From: HyVt-560 sp964577195
GTDB taxonomy: Bacteria > Pseudomonadota > Gammaproteobacteria > UWMA-0217
Direction: 5' to 3'
DNA length: 9,905 nt
Assembly (NCBI GenBank): GCA_964577195.1
Contig: CAZNYF010000110.1
Span: 1-9,905 of the forward strand
The position numbers and the translations under genes are program-made. Each line of letters starts with the position of its first letter. Within the stretch, counting starts at the first letter, position 1. Under the pieces are notes generated by a model. It saw nothing but the letters and a program-made list of their open reading frames with translations. It ran no database searches and had not been told where the DNA came from. Below, one piece after another: positions 1-6,434 of this stretch.

Positions 1-1504
1 TCGCGTGCGTGAGGCAGGGGTATATTGCGAAATATATCCCTACGATGTCAGTACGAAAGAAATTATAGCCTTTGACCCACAGGGCATTATTCTCTCCGGC
101 GGGCCAGAATCCGTCATTGACAGTGAAGCGGTTGCCGCACCACAAATCGTGTTTGATCTTGCCGTGCCCGTACTGGGTATTTGCTATGGAATGCAAACGC
201 TGGTTACGCAACTAGGTGGTGTCGTTGAGTCGTCTACGATGCGCGAGTTTGGCTATGCTGAAGTCACCGTTAGTGCTGATTCGGTGTTGTTGAAAGATAT
301 TAAAGATCGCACTAACGCTGACGGCCGAGCATTGCTTGACGTATGGATGAGTCACGGTGATCGTGTTAGCAAAATGCCGGATAACTTCCGTGTCATTGCC
401 AGTAGTGAACATGCAGCGTATGCCGCTATAGCCGATGAGTCACGTCATTATTATGGTTTGCAATTTCATCCTGAAGTTGTTCATACCAAGCAAGGCGAGA
501 AGATTTTAGCGCGTTTTATTCATAACATTTGTCAGTGCCCATCAAATTGGACGCCTGCCAATATTATTGATGAAAGCATCGCAACCATTCAACAACAAGT
601 GGGCAATGACAAAGTCTTGTTAGGCTTGTCGGGAGGGGTTGATTCTTCTGTTGTTGCTGCCTTATTGCATAAGGCCATAGGCGATCAACTGACTTGCGTG
701 TTTGTCGACACCGGTTTGCTGCGTCTTGACGAGGGTGATCAGGTTATGGCTGCTATGGCGCAGCATATGGGGGTGAATGTTATTCGTGTTAATGCCGAGA
801 AATTATTTTTCGATGCATTGGCAGGTGAAGCTGACCCGGAGAAAAAACGTAAAATTATTGGCGCTTTGTTTATTGATGTCTTTGACGCCGAATCAGCCAA
901 AATCAAAGACGTGAAATGGTTGGCGCAAGGAACCATTTACCCCGATGTCATTGAATCGGCTGGCTCACGTACAGGTAAGGCGCATGTTATTAAGTCACAC
1001 CATAATGTGGGCGGTTTGCCTGAGCGTATGCAGCTTAAATTACTTGAGCCGCTGCGTGAATTATTCAAAGACGAGGTGAGGAAAATAGGTGTTGAGCTAG
1101 GTTTGCCAACTGAGATGGTTTACCGCCACCCATTTCCTGGGCCTGGCCTGGCTGTACGTATTCTCGGTGAAGTAAAAAAAGAATATGCCTATTTGCTGCG
1201 TCAGGCTGATGCCATTTATCTTGAAGAATTGCACCAAGCAGGCTGGTACGATAAAACTAGTCAGGCCTTTGTTGTATTTCTGCCTGTCAAATCAGTCGGC
1301 GTCATGGGCGATGGTCGTCGCTATGATTATGTTGTCGCGCTACGCGCTGTTGTTACTAGCGATTTTATGACGGCGCACTGGGCTGAGCTACCTTATGATT
1401 TGCTGGGCCGTATTTCCAATCGAATTATCAACGAAGTCGACGGAATTTCTCGCGTCACCTACGATATTTCTGGAAAACCACCGGCAACTATTGAGTGGGA
1501 ATAG
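1..1504 (+). CDS. guaA: GMP synthase (glutamine-hydrolysing), 5'-truncated by the window edge
   Basis: Converts XMP to GMP using ATP and glutamine, the last step of de novo guanine nucleotide synthesis in the cytoplasm. The reading frame is open from base 2, so the true start lies upstream. Placing the amidotransferase Cys (in GICYGMQ, base 182) on E. coli Cys86 implies about 26 missing residues. An apparent GTG start at base 5 is internal. Visible in order: class I glutamine amidotransferase with the Cys and the downstream His/Glu (FHPE, about visible residues 155-157), the PP-loop ATP pyrophosphatase motif SGGVDSS (about 210), and the C-terminal GMP synthase dimerisation domain. The protein ends with the family-typical KPPATIEWE. 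The visible 499 residues plus about 26 give the usual length near 525. guaB is the expected upstream neighbour but is outside the window. tadA follows immediately, so co-transcription is likely. Confidence 0.97.
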   Translation, partial: RVREAGVYCEIYPYDVSTKEIIAFDPQGIILSGGPESVIDSEAVAAPQIVFDLAVPVLGICYGMQTLVTQLGGVVESSTMREFGYAEVTVSADSVLLKDIKDRTNADGRALLDVWMSHGDRVSKMPDNFRVIASSEHAAYAAIADESRHYYGLQFHPEVVHTKQGEKILARFIHNICQCPSNWTPANIIDESIATIQQQVGNDKVLLGLSGGVDSSVVAALLHKAIGDQLTCVFVDTGLLRLDEGDQVMAAMAQHMGVNVIRVNAEKLFFDALAGEADPEKKRKIIGALFIDVFDAESAKIKDVKWLAQGTIYPDVIESAGSRTGKAHVIKSHHNVGGLPERMQLKLLEPLRELFKDEVRKIGVELGLPTEMVYRHPFPGPGLAVRILGEVKKEYAYLLRQADAIYLEELHQAGWYDKTSQAFVVFLPVKSVGVMGDGRRYDYVVALRAVVTSDFMTAHWAELPYDLLGRISNRIINEVDGISRVTYDISGKPPATIEWE

Positions 1505-1506
1505 AC

Positions 1507-1986
1507 GTGTGCGATCTGCTCTTGCTGGACCAGGGCGAGCAAGATAGGCATTGGATGCGTCATGCGCTTTACCTGGCGAATAAAGCGGAGCAAGCAGGCG
1601 AAGTGCCGGTTGGTGCGTGTATTGTCAAAGCAGGAAAATTGATCGCTGAGGGGTGGAACAGGCCGATTGGTAATGTGGACCCCACTGCGCATGCAGAGAT
1701 TATTGTGCTGCGTGCCGCCGCAACAGCTTTGGGTAATTATCGCCTGCTGGATGCCACGCTCTATGTTACGTTAGAACCTTGTTCGATGTGTGCAGGCGCT
1801 ATTATTCATGCACGAATAAAGCGCGTGGTGTATGCGGCCACAGATCCGCGAGCAGGTGCTGCGGGAAGTGTCGTAGACCTATTCTCTAACTCTGCCTTTA
1901 ATCATCGTGTAGAGATTAGTGGTGGTATCGTAGCAGAACAAAGCTCACAGCTGCTGAAAGCCTTCTTCCGTAAACGTCGCGTGTGA
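1507..1986 (+). CDS. tadA: tRNA-specific adenosine-34 deaminase TadA
   Basis: Zinc-dependent deaminase that converts A34 to inosine in the anticodon of tRNA-Arg(ACG), widening codon reading; cytosolic homodimer. With the start used here the protein has 159 residues. The cytidine-deaminase fold shows the HAE motif (His62 zinc ligand, Glu64 proton shuttle) and PCSMC (Cys92 and Cys95 zinc ligands). The TadA-typical stretches WNRPIG, DPTAHAE, NYRL and FFRKRR are also present. Start choice: no ATG lies before the conserved WMRHAL, so translation should begin upstream of it. GTG 1507 has a GTGGGA-like ribosome site at about 1495-1500, six bases away, and lies two bases after the guaA stop. GTG 1495 would overlap guaA by 10 bases, and ATG 1555 would cut into the first helix. 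The tight junction with guaA suggests translational coupling. Confidence 0.94.
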   Translation: MCDLLLLDQGEQDRHWMRHALYLANKAEQAGEVPVGACIVKAGKLIAEGWNRPIGNVDPTAHAEIIVLRAAATALGNYRLLDATLYVTLEPCSMCAGAIIHARIKRVVYAATDPRAGAAGSVVDLFSNSAFNHRVEISGGIVAEQSSQLLKAFFRKRRV

Positions 1987-1998
1987 TCATTTTTGTCG

Positions 1999-2577
1999 AT
2001 GTGTTTTAGTAAAAATCATTTTATTTATTTATTTATTTTTCTAGTTATTATGCCAGGGCTTGCATTTTGTGAACCTGATGTTGTTGAGAAAACCCGTTAT
2101 TATGATGTTAAGGGTGATGATCTTCAGTCGATTCGACAAAGCATGAATGCGCAACGTAGCACATCTGTCAAAGGTGGTTATGATGCCTATGTTTCGTGGT
2201 TTTTGACCTGGCGTTTTCGCTACGATGATGATCTAAAGGGTTGTAAGGTCAATACGGTTTCTACAAAGCTCAAGGTCAAGTATATATTGCCTCGCTGGGT
2301 TGGCAGTGAACACGCCTCATCGAAAACAAAGGCACGTTGGCAAAAATATTATGCTGCTTTGCTTGAGCACGAGCAGGGTCATCGAGATTGGGGTGTCAAT
2401 GCAGCTATAGCTATTGAACAGCGATTACTAACAATGCCTTATGCGCGTAATTGTTTATTGCTGCGACGTGATGCCCAAAGTCTGGCAGTAAGAGTGCTAG
2501 CTGATTATTTGAGGCGAGAAAAGCGCTATGATCGTGATACAAGACATGGTGCAACGCAAGGCGCCGTTTTTCCTTAG
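1999..2577 (+). CDS. Secreted DUF922-type putative Zn-dependent protease
   Basis: Small exported protein of 192 residues. The N-terminus is a signal peptide with a Phe/Ile/Leu-rich core (about residues 6-20) and likely signal peptidase I cleavage near residues 24-25. LAFC is not a good lipobox because Phe sits at -1. The mature part has conserved aromatic blocks (YDAYVSW, WRF) and a zinc-metalloprotease-like HEQGH motif (His124, Glu125, His128). It ends in TRHGATQGAVFP, the C-terminal His-Gly signature I associate with DUF922 (predicted secreted Zn-dependent proteases). No substrate is known to me, so the function is family-level inference. ATG 1999 is preferred; TTG 1993 in the same frame is an alternative, and neither has a clear ribosome site. 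It begins 12 bases after tadA and is probably read through from it. The gene is convergent with mltF, and no terminator hairpin is evident in the 50-base gap. Confidence 0.82.
   Translation: MCFSKNHFIYLFIFLVIMPGLAFCEPDVVEKTRYYDVKGDDLQSIRQSMNAQRSTSVKGGYDAYVSWFLTWRFRYDDDLKGCKVNTVSTKLKVKYILPRWVGSEHASSKTKARWQKYYAALLEHEQGHRDWGVNAAIAIEQRLLTMPYARNCLLLRRDAQSLAVRVLADYLRREKRYDRDTRHGATQGAVFP
2020..2038 (+). repeat. ATTT tetranucleotide repeat inside the signal-peptide codons
   Basis: TTT followed by four uninterrupted ATTT units (19 bases), lying in the codons of the hydrophobic core of the DUF922 protein's signal peptide. A tetranucleotide unit is not a multiple of three, so gain or loss of one unit would frameshift the gene. 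The tract is short, and Phe/Ile/Leu-rich signal peptides are naturally T-rich, so it may be coincidental. Confidence 0.6.
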
Positions 2578-2627
2578 GATGTTGTTAACTCAACCGTTGT
2601 TGTAATTCGAGGGCAAGAGGTCTGTAC

Positions 2628-4058
2628 TTATGAGGCTTCTTTGAACTGGAGAGATGAGGCTTGCAAAGGGCTGTAGGCTTCGCTCAACTGATTGTAATAT
2701 TTTCTGATGTTGGTGACATAAGTAACTGCCTCTTTACCGCGTGCATAGCCATGACGTGTGGTGGTATGCCAACGTTTTTTTTGCAATAGTGGCAGTGCTG
2801 TTTTGATATCAAGCCATTTATTCCGGTTACCACCACGCTCTTCAGCGAGAATTTGTGCATCTCTTACATGGCCAAGCCCAATATTGTAAGCGGCGAGTGT
2901 CAACCATGTTAGATCGGGCTCTGTTACCGAATCTTTTAGCAATGCTTTGAGCTGGCTGAAGTATTTGGCACCACCCCAGATGCTTTGTACTGGGTCGAGT
3001 CGATTTTTTACACCCAGCTGCTGGGCAGTAGGCAGTGTTAGCATCATGATTCCACGTACGCCAGTTGGTGATTTGGCCTTAGGGAGCCAGTGTGATTCCT
3101 GGTAACCGATCGCAGCAAGTAATTGCCAGTCAACACCATGCCGAGCGCCAGCCTGAATGAAAAATGGCTCAAATTCGGGTAAGCGCTTTTGGCGGTGCTG
3201 ATTAAACCATTTGGTCTCGACGTAATTAAAGTTACCCAGATGGCCGTAATAGCGCTCGAGTAATCGATCCATTTCGCCGCCACTTTTCAGCTGCCTGATG
3301 AACTCATTGGCAGCTTGAAAGAGGCTATTGTCCTGAGATTGGGGGAAGGCCCAGGCAAGCGACTCGGGTTCTGTCAGGTTAAAGGCGACACGCAACTCTG
3401 GGTAGAGGTGATGATTAAGAGCCATCGTGTTTGAATCGGCAATGGTTAAATCGAGTTCTTGTCGCCAAACGCGATCAAGCATTTCTTCTTCATCGCTATT
3501 GTCGCTTTCCAGCCATGCTAAGTTGTGGTGTTCTTTTTTTAGTTGATTTAATAATTCAGCGTGACTGCTGCCAGCAATGACAGCCAATTTTTGCTTGCCA
3601 ATGCTATTAATATTTTTTGGTTTTGTGCCGGTTGATCGATAGATAAGTTGTTGTTCTACTTTTTGGTATGGCTCGCTAAAACGTACTAACTTCTTTCTGT
3701 CGTTAGTGACAGTGAGCCCAGCTGCAGCGAAATGAACTTCATTGTTTGCAACCATTGGAATGACTTCGTGTAAATTTCTCGATACGATTAGATTAAGCTC
3801 GGCATTCAATGATTCCGCGAAGCGCTTAAGTAATGCATATTCAAGACCGGACGGCCCATGATTACCTTTGTAGTAGGTGGTAGCGCTATTTCGGGTTACG
3901 ACGACAAGTTGCTTCGATTCTTTGACTTGCTGCAATACAGAGGTAGATTGGTTGCAGGCAGAAAGACTTAATGTCGTTATTACAGCTAGCGATAATAGCC
4001 CCAGTGACAATAGGTGCGCAGAATGTTTTGCTGAGTTCAGTACAGGAAAAACAACCAT
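2628..4058 (-). CDS. mltF: Membrane-bound lytic murein transglycosylase F
   Basis: Cleaves the MurNAc-GlcNAc bond of peptidoglycan with formation of 1,6-anhydroMurNAc; expected at the inner face of the outer membrane. The 476-residue protein starts with a lipoprotein signal (hydrophobic segment about 16-34, lipobox LSAC, Cys35). Residue +2 is Asn rather than Asp, consistent with Lol sorting to the outer membrane. Residues about 45-275 form a periplasmic solute-binding protein family 3-like domain, regulatory in MltF. Residues about 297-460 form the SLT (goose lysozyme-like) domain with catalytic Glu321 in GYQESHW, then GIMMLT and AAYNIG. ATG 4058 is used; only a weak ribosome site precedes it. 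It is convergent with the tadA/DUF922 genes and divergent from tRNA-Ser. The tadA-mltF proximity matches other gammaproteobacteria, but purL, the usual divergent neighbour, is absent. Confidence 0.95.
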   Translation of the reverse strand: MVVFPVLNSAKHSAHLLSLGLLSLAVITTLSLSACNQSTSVLQQVKESKQLVVVTRNSATTYYKGNHGPSGLEYALLKRFAESLNAELNLIVSRNLHEVIPMVANNEVHFAAAGLTVTNDRKKLVRFSEPYQKVEQQLIYRSTGTKPKNINSIGKQKLAVIAGSSHAELLNQLKKEHHNLAWLESDNSDEEEMLDRVWRQELDLTIADSNTMALNHHLYPELRVAFNLTEPESLAWAFPQSQDNSLFQAANEFIRQLKSGGEMDRLLERYYGHLGNFNYVETKWFNQHRQKRLPEFEPFFIQAGARHGVDWQLLAAIGYQESHWLPKAKSPTGVRGIMMLTLPTAQQLGVKNRLDPVQSIWGGAKYFSQLKALLKDSVTEPDLTWLTLAAYNIGLGHVRDAQILAEERGGNRNKWLDIKTALPLLQKKRWHTTTRHGYARGKEAVTYVTNIRKYYNQLSEAYSPLQASSLQFKEAS

Positions 4059-4105
4059 TTCAGAGCCATTAGTGTAGAATTACGCACCATAATTAAGCAA
4101 GTTTA

Positions 4106-4120
4106 AGTTTATCGTAAACT
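4106..4120. promoter_or_regulatory. Perfect 15-bp palindrome between mltF and tRNA-Ser
   Basis: AGTTTA-TCG-TAAACT is a perfect 6+3+6 inverted repeat in A/T-rich DNA between two divergently transcribed units. It lies about 48 bases upstream of the mltF start and about 77 bases upstream of the tRNA. It could be an operator, or a chance palindrome in A/T-rich DNA. The dyad is seen directly; the role is inferred. Confidence 0.4.
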
Positions 4121-4121
4121 A

Positions 4122-4151
4122 CTGATAAAGTAAGGTAAATTTTAGCATAAT
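4122..4151 (+). promoter_or_regulatory. Candidate sigma-70 promoter for tRNA-Ser
   Basis: A -35-like CTGATA (4122-4127) and a -10-like CATAAT (4146-4151) are separated by 18 bases. This predicts transcription starting near 4158 and a roughly 40-base leader before the mature tRNA 5' end at 4197. The leader contains a small hairpin, GCCAA (4171-4175) with TTGGC (4183-4187). Matches to consensus are 4/6 and 5/6. Confidence 0.4.
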
Positions 4152-4196
4152 TAGCTGCCAATTTCTAGGCGCCAAGTGGTGTTTGGCGGCCAAAAT

Positions 4197-4287
4197 GGAG
4201 AGGTACCGAAGCGGTCATAACGGCACCGACTCGAAATCGGTTGGGGGCGTTAGCCCCACAAGGGTTCGAATCCCTTCCTCTCCGCCA
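4197..4287 (+). tRNA. tRNA-Ser, anticodon CGA (reads UCG)
   Basis: Complete 91-nt class II tRNA. The acceptor stem GGAGAGG (4197-4203) pairs fully with CCTCTCC (4277-4283). Discriminator G is at 4284 and an encoded CCA at 4285-4287. The anticodon stem ACCGA/TCGGT encloses the loop CTCGAAA with anticodon CGA at 4232-4234. The long variable arm typical of serine tRNAs is a GGGGC/GCCCC stem (4244-4248 with 4253-4257). The T arm is AAGGG-TTCGAAT-CCCTT (4260-4276). The discriminator G and long variable arm are the identity elements expected for seryl-tRNA synthetase. The gene stands alone between mltF and the signalling operon. Confidence 0.97.
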
Positions 4288-4469
4288 TTTCATCAAAAAG
4301 TTACGAGTTGCATCTCGGGTTTAGTAGCAAGCTATATCACATTGCAGGATAGCTGATTCGTAACCTGATAGTCTCTTTGCTGTCAGGTTCGATTGAGGCC
4401 ATCATCAATGTGGCCGCTAGAGTTAAAAACATCCATTTAATTTGGGTGGGTATTGTTAGCGTATAATTT
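4288..4469. other. Gene-free spacer with several stem-loops downstream of tRNA-Ser
   Basis: No plausible gene. Inverted repeats seen: GTTACGA (4300-4306) with TCGTAAC (4358-4364), enclosing AGCTAT (4330-4335) with ATAGCT (4349-4354); CCTGATAG (4364-4371) with CTGTCAGG (4380-4387), an 8-bp stem with one G-T pair; and GGCCA (4397-4401) with TGGCC (4411-4415). One or more may end tRNA transcription or protect the convergent operon's 3' end, but none is followed by a strong T tract on either strand. The spacer lies between two converging transcription units. Confidence 0.55.
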
Positions 4470-4479
4470 CTACGCTGAC
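4455..4479 (-). terminator. 9-bp stem-loop overlapping the end of the signalling operon (weak terminator candidate)
   Basis: GTTAGCGTA (4455-4463) pairs with TACGCTGAC (4471-4479) over nine positions with one wobble, around a 7-base loop (4464-4470). On the minus strand the stem includes the last two sense codons of the final receiver gene, and the TAG stop spans the stem-loop boundary. No T run follows on the minus strand, so a canonical intrinsic terminator is doubtful. It may instead be a 3'-end stabilising structure. Confidence 0.4.
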
Positions 4480-4853
4480 TTTCTCGCCGCGCCTAGCGCC
4501 TGACTAATAGTAGTTAGTAGAACATCATTATCCACTGGTTTCTGAAGAAAAGCTACAGCACCAGCCGCAAGTGCTTTTTCTTCATTCTGCCAGGGATCCC
4601 TTCCCGAGAGGATGATTATCGGCATGGTGTTTAGCATCGCCTCTTCGAGCCGATCCAAAACGATGAAACCATCGCCAGCTGGTAGGCCAATATCAAGTAA
4701 AATTAGGTCAGGACTTTCCTTGCGGGTGACAGAGATTGCTGCGATAGCGTCTGTGGCGGTAACCACTTCGTAACCACTCATCTTTAGCCGTGCCCAGAGC
4801 CCTTTTAGCTGGTCTTTATCATCTTCAATAATTAATATTTTTTGCTTTTTCAT
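4470..4853 (-). CDS. Single-domain response regulator (CheY-like receiver), last gene of the signalling operon
   Basis: A 127-residue stand-alone receiver domain with no output domain. Visible elements: acidic pair Asp11/Asp12 in IIEDD for Mg2+ binding, phospho-acceptor Asp54 in LLDIGLP, Ser83 in ILSGRD at the switch threonine/serine position, and Lys105 in LQKPVD. It should accept a phosphoryl group from a histidine kinase and act by protein contact or as a phosphate sink. Its ATG overlaps the stop of the upstream receiver-kinase gene by four bases (ATGA), and a strong GGAGG site precedes it, so it is co-translated with that kinase, its likely partner. It ends inside a stem-loop. The partner assignment is inferred from gene order. 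Confidence 0.93.
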   Translation of the reverse strand: MKKQKILIIEDDKDQLKGLWARLKMSGYEVVTATDAIAAISVTRKESPDLILLDIGLPAGDGFIVLDRLEEAMLNTMPIIILSGRDPWQNEEKALAAGAVAFLQKPVDNDVLLTTISQALGAARKSA

Positions 4854-6433
4854 GCTACTGCCTCCATGTATTGATTGCTGTTTTCAACGATTTCGTTGAT
4901 TTTCCGGACAATCTCTGCTTGCTGTGTAATCGAGATTGTCTCACCTTCACCCAATGTTTTCCGTGAAAAAATGAGTTCATGTGTAATTTCTTGATCAAGC
5001 CGTAAATTTTTCAATTCCTGGCATGGTTGAAGTTTTTTAGCCAGTCGCTTATTGAGCGCAGCAGCACCATTTTGGTCTGCACTGGCAATAACGAAAAGCA
5101 TTTTATCTGTTGCAGTTCCATGCTGTTTCGGTAACAGCACATCACAGCCATGGAGGATTGTTTCCTCAACGACTTTGCGTGCGGTTTTCAGTGCCGCTTC
5201 GTTGGCGGCGTCTAGTTCATTAACTCTACGGGTATGGAGACTGATTTTAATCAGGCTGAGATCACTTTTATCTTGTTTCCAGGCATCAAAAACAGGTTCC
5301 ATAAAGCGCTCGATTGAGTAAACAGGGAGAGTGAAATAGAAATTACTGCCTTCTCCTTCATTACTGTCTACCCAGATTCTGCCTCCATGATGTTCGACCA
5401 GTTCCTTGCAAATATTCAGGCCAAGCCCCAGGCCGTTGAGCCCTACATCGATGGCTGGATTTTGTTGGTATAACCGGTCGAATATCTTTTTTACATTTTC
5501 CGGTTGAATCCCTTCACCGGTATCACTGACTGATACCAGCACATTGCTGGGTTTATCGGCATATATTTGTGCCTTAACGGTGATTATTCCACCTGCAGGT
5601 GTGAACTTGTTGGCATTATCGATGAGGTTCGTCAATATTTGTCGAACCCGAGCCGGATCAGCAAAAACGGTCGGCAGATTGTCATCGATATCGACGATCA
5701 GGCTGATACTCTTGTCGGCGACGGCTGGCCTGAGAGCATTAATCGTTTCGCCAAGCGTTGTATCTAGAGCTATGTTGCAGAGTTCAACGCTGAGCTTACC
5801 TGTGTCCGCACGACTCATTTCAAGCAGGTCATCGATCATTTTTCGCAGCTGCTTAGAATTACGTATGATGATTTCCAAGAATTCGGCCTGTTCACCGTTA
5901 ATATCGCCTGCGGCGCCGTCCAGTAGCAGTGAGCTGAATTGGTAGATGGATGCCATAGGTGAGCGCAACTCATGGGAGATATGAGAGATAAAGGCATCTT
6001 TTCTCTGGGTATCTTTGTTGCGCATCTGGTCAACCATTTTTAGCAGGCGCTGACGTTCAATAGAATGGCGTATGGTGCGCACCAGTAGGGAGCAATTTAG
6101 CCCGTTTTTGTCGAGATAATCTTGGGCGCCTTCCTGCATGCACTCGAGTGCAGTTAATTCGTTGTTTAAACCGGTGAGGATAATGAAGGGGGTGCTTCTA
6201 TTCGCTTCACGCGCTTTTTTAAAGGTTTCGATGCCATTGCTGTCAGGTAGATTGAGATCCAGTAATACGGCATCGAAATCAGTTTCGGCGAGTGTGTGCA
6301 GGGCGCTTTCAAGCCGGTTTTTGATAACCAAGTTGACCGTAATCCCGCGAGCATCGGAAATAATATCTTGTAGATATTCTGCATCACCGAGGTCATCTTC
6401 AACCAATAATATATTTAACACTGGTGAGTTCAT
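4850..6433 (-). CDS. Soluble receiver-histidine kinase with C-terminal degenerate GGDEF-like domain
   Basis: A 527-residue protein with no membrane segment or signal peptide. Order: receiver domain (about 5-125; acidic Glu12/Asp13/Asp14 region, phospho-acceptor Asp59 in LLDLNLP, Thr87 in ILTGLN, Lys109 in LDKNG); HisKA (about 145-212; phospho-acceptor His154 in SHELRSP); HATPase_c (about 255-370; N-box Asn273, G1 box DTGEGI at 304-309, G2 GLGLGL at 334-339). The remaining tail, about 375-527, resembles a diguanylate cyclase fold: FMEPVFDAWKQD, then LSLIKISLHTRRVNELD in the position of the Mg2+/FKxxND strand. The GGDEF signature is replaced by KQHGTATDKM, so cyclase activity is not expected. 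Phosphorylation of the N-terminal receiver by the upstream kinase probably controls this kinase. Its start is one base after the stop of the preceding receiver gene, without a clear ribosome site, implying reinitiation. Confidence 0.9.
   Translation of the reverse strand: MNSPVLNILLVEDDLGDAEYLQDIISDARGITVNLVIKNRLESALHTLAETDFDAVLLDLNLPDSNGIETFKKAREANRSTPFIILTGLNNELTALECMQEGAQDYLDKNGLNCSLLVRTIRHSIERQRLLKMVDQMRNKDTQRKDAFISHISHELRSPMASIYQFSSLLLDGAAGDINGEQAEFLEIIIRNSKQLRKMIDDLLEMSRADTGKLSVELCNIALDTTLGETINALRPAVADKSISLIVDIDDNLPTVFADPARVRQILTNLIDNANKFTPAGGIITVKAQIYADKPSNVLVSVSDTGEGIQPENVKKIFDRLYQQNPAIDVGLNGLGLGLNICKELVEHHGGRIWVDSNEGEGSNFYFTLPVYSIERFMEPVFDAWKQDKSDLSLIKISLHTRRVNELDAANEAALKTARKVVEETILHGCDVLLPKQHGTATDKMLFVIASADQNGAAALNKRLAKKLQPCQELKNLRLDQEITHELIFSRKTLGEGETISITQQAEIVRKINEIVENSNQYMEAVA
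4861..4865 (-). promoter_or_regulatory. Strong ribosome binding site for the terminal receiver gene
   Basis: GGAGG on the minus strand, seven bases before ATG 4853 and inside the 3' end of the preceding kinase gene. It is the best ribosome site in the operon, suggesting the small receiver is made in excess over its kinase. Confidence 0.75.
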
Positions 6434-6434
6434 G

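Noticed and set aside
5..7. GTG at base 5 as the guaA start
   Set aside because: The frame stays open to the window edge, and alignment of the catalytic Cys with E. coli GuaA shows about 26 residues are missing, so this codon is internal.
2578..2627. Intrinsic terminator between the DUF922 gene and mltF
   Set aside because: No stem of useful length followed by a T tract could be found in the 50-base gap on either strand.
3044..3283. 79-codon open frame within mltF
   Set aside because: Alternative-frame shadow on the same strand; the mltF frame contains the catalytic SLT motifs here.
4197..4287. tRNA-Ser as the attachment site of an integrated element
   Set aside because: No integrase gene and no second copy of the tRNA 3' end were found in the window, so integration is unsupported here, although a distal end outside the window cannot be excluded.
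5544..5945. 133-codon plus-strand open frame opposite the receiver-kinase gene
   Set aside because: Antisense shadow of the HisKA/HATPase region; the minus-strand frame carries the intact kinase motifs.
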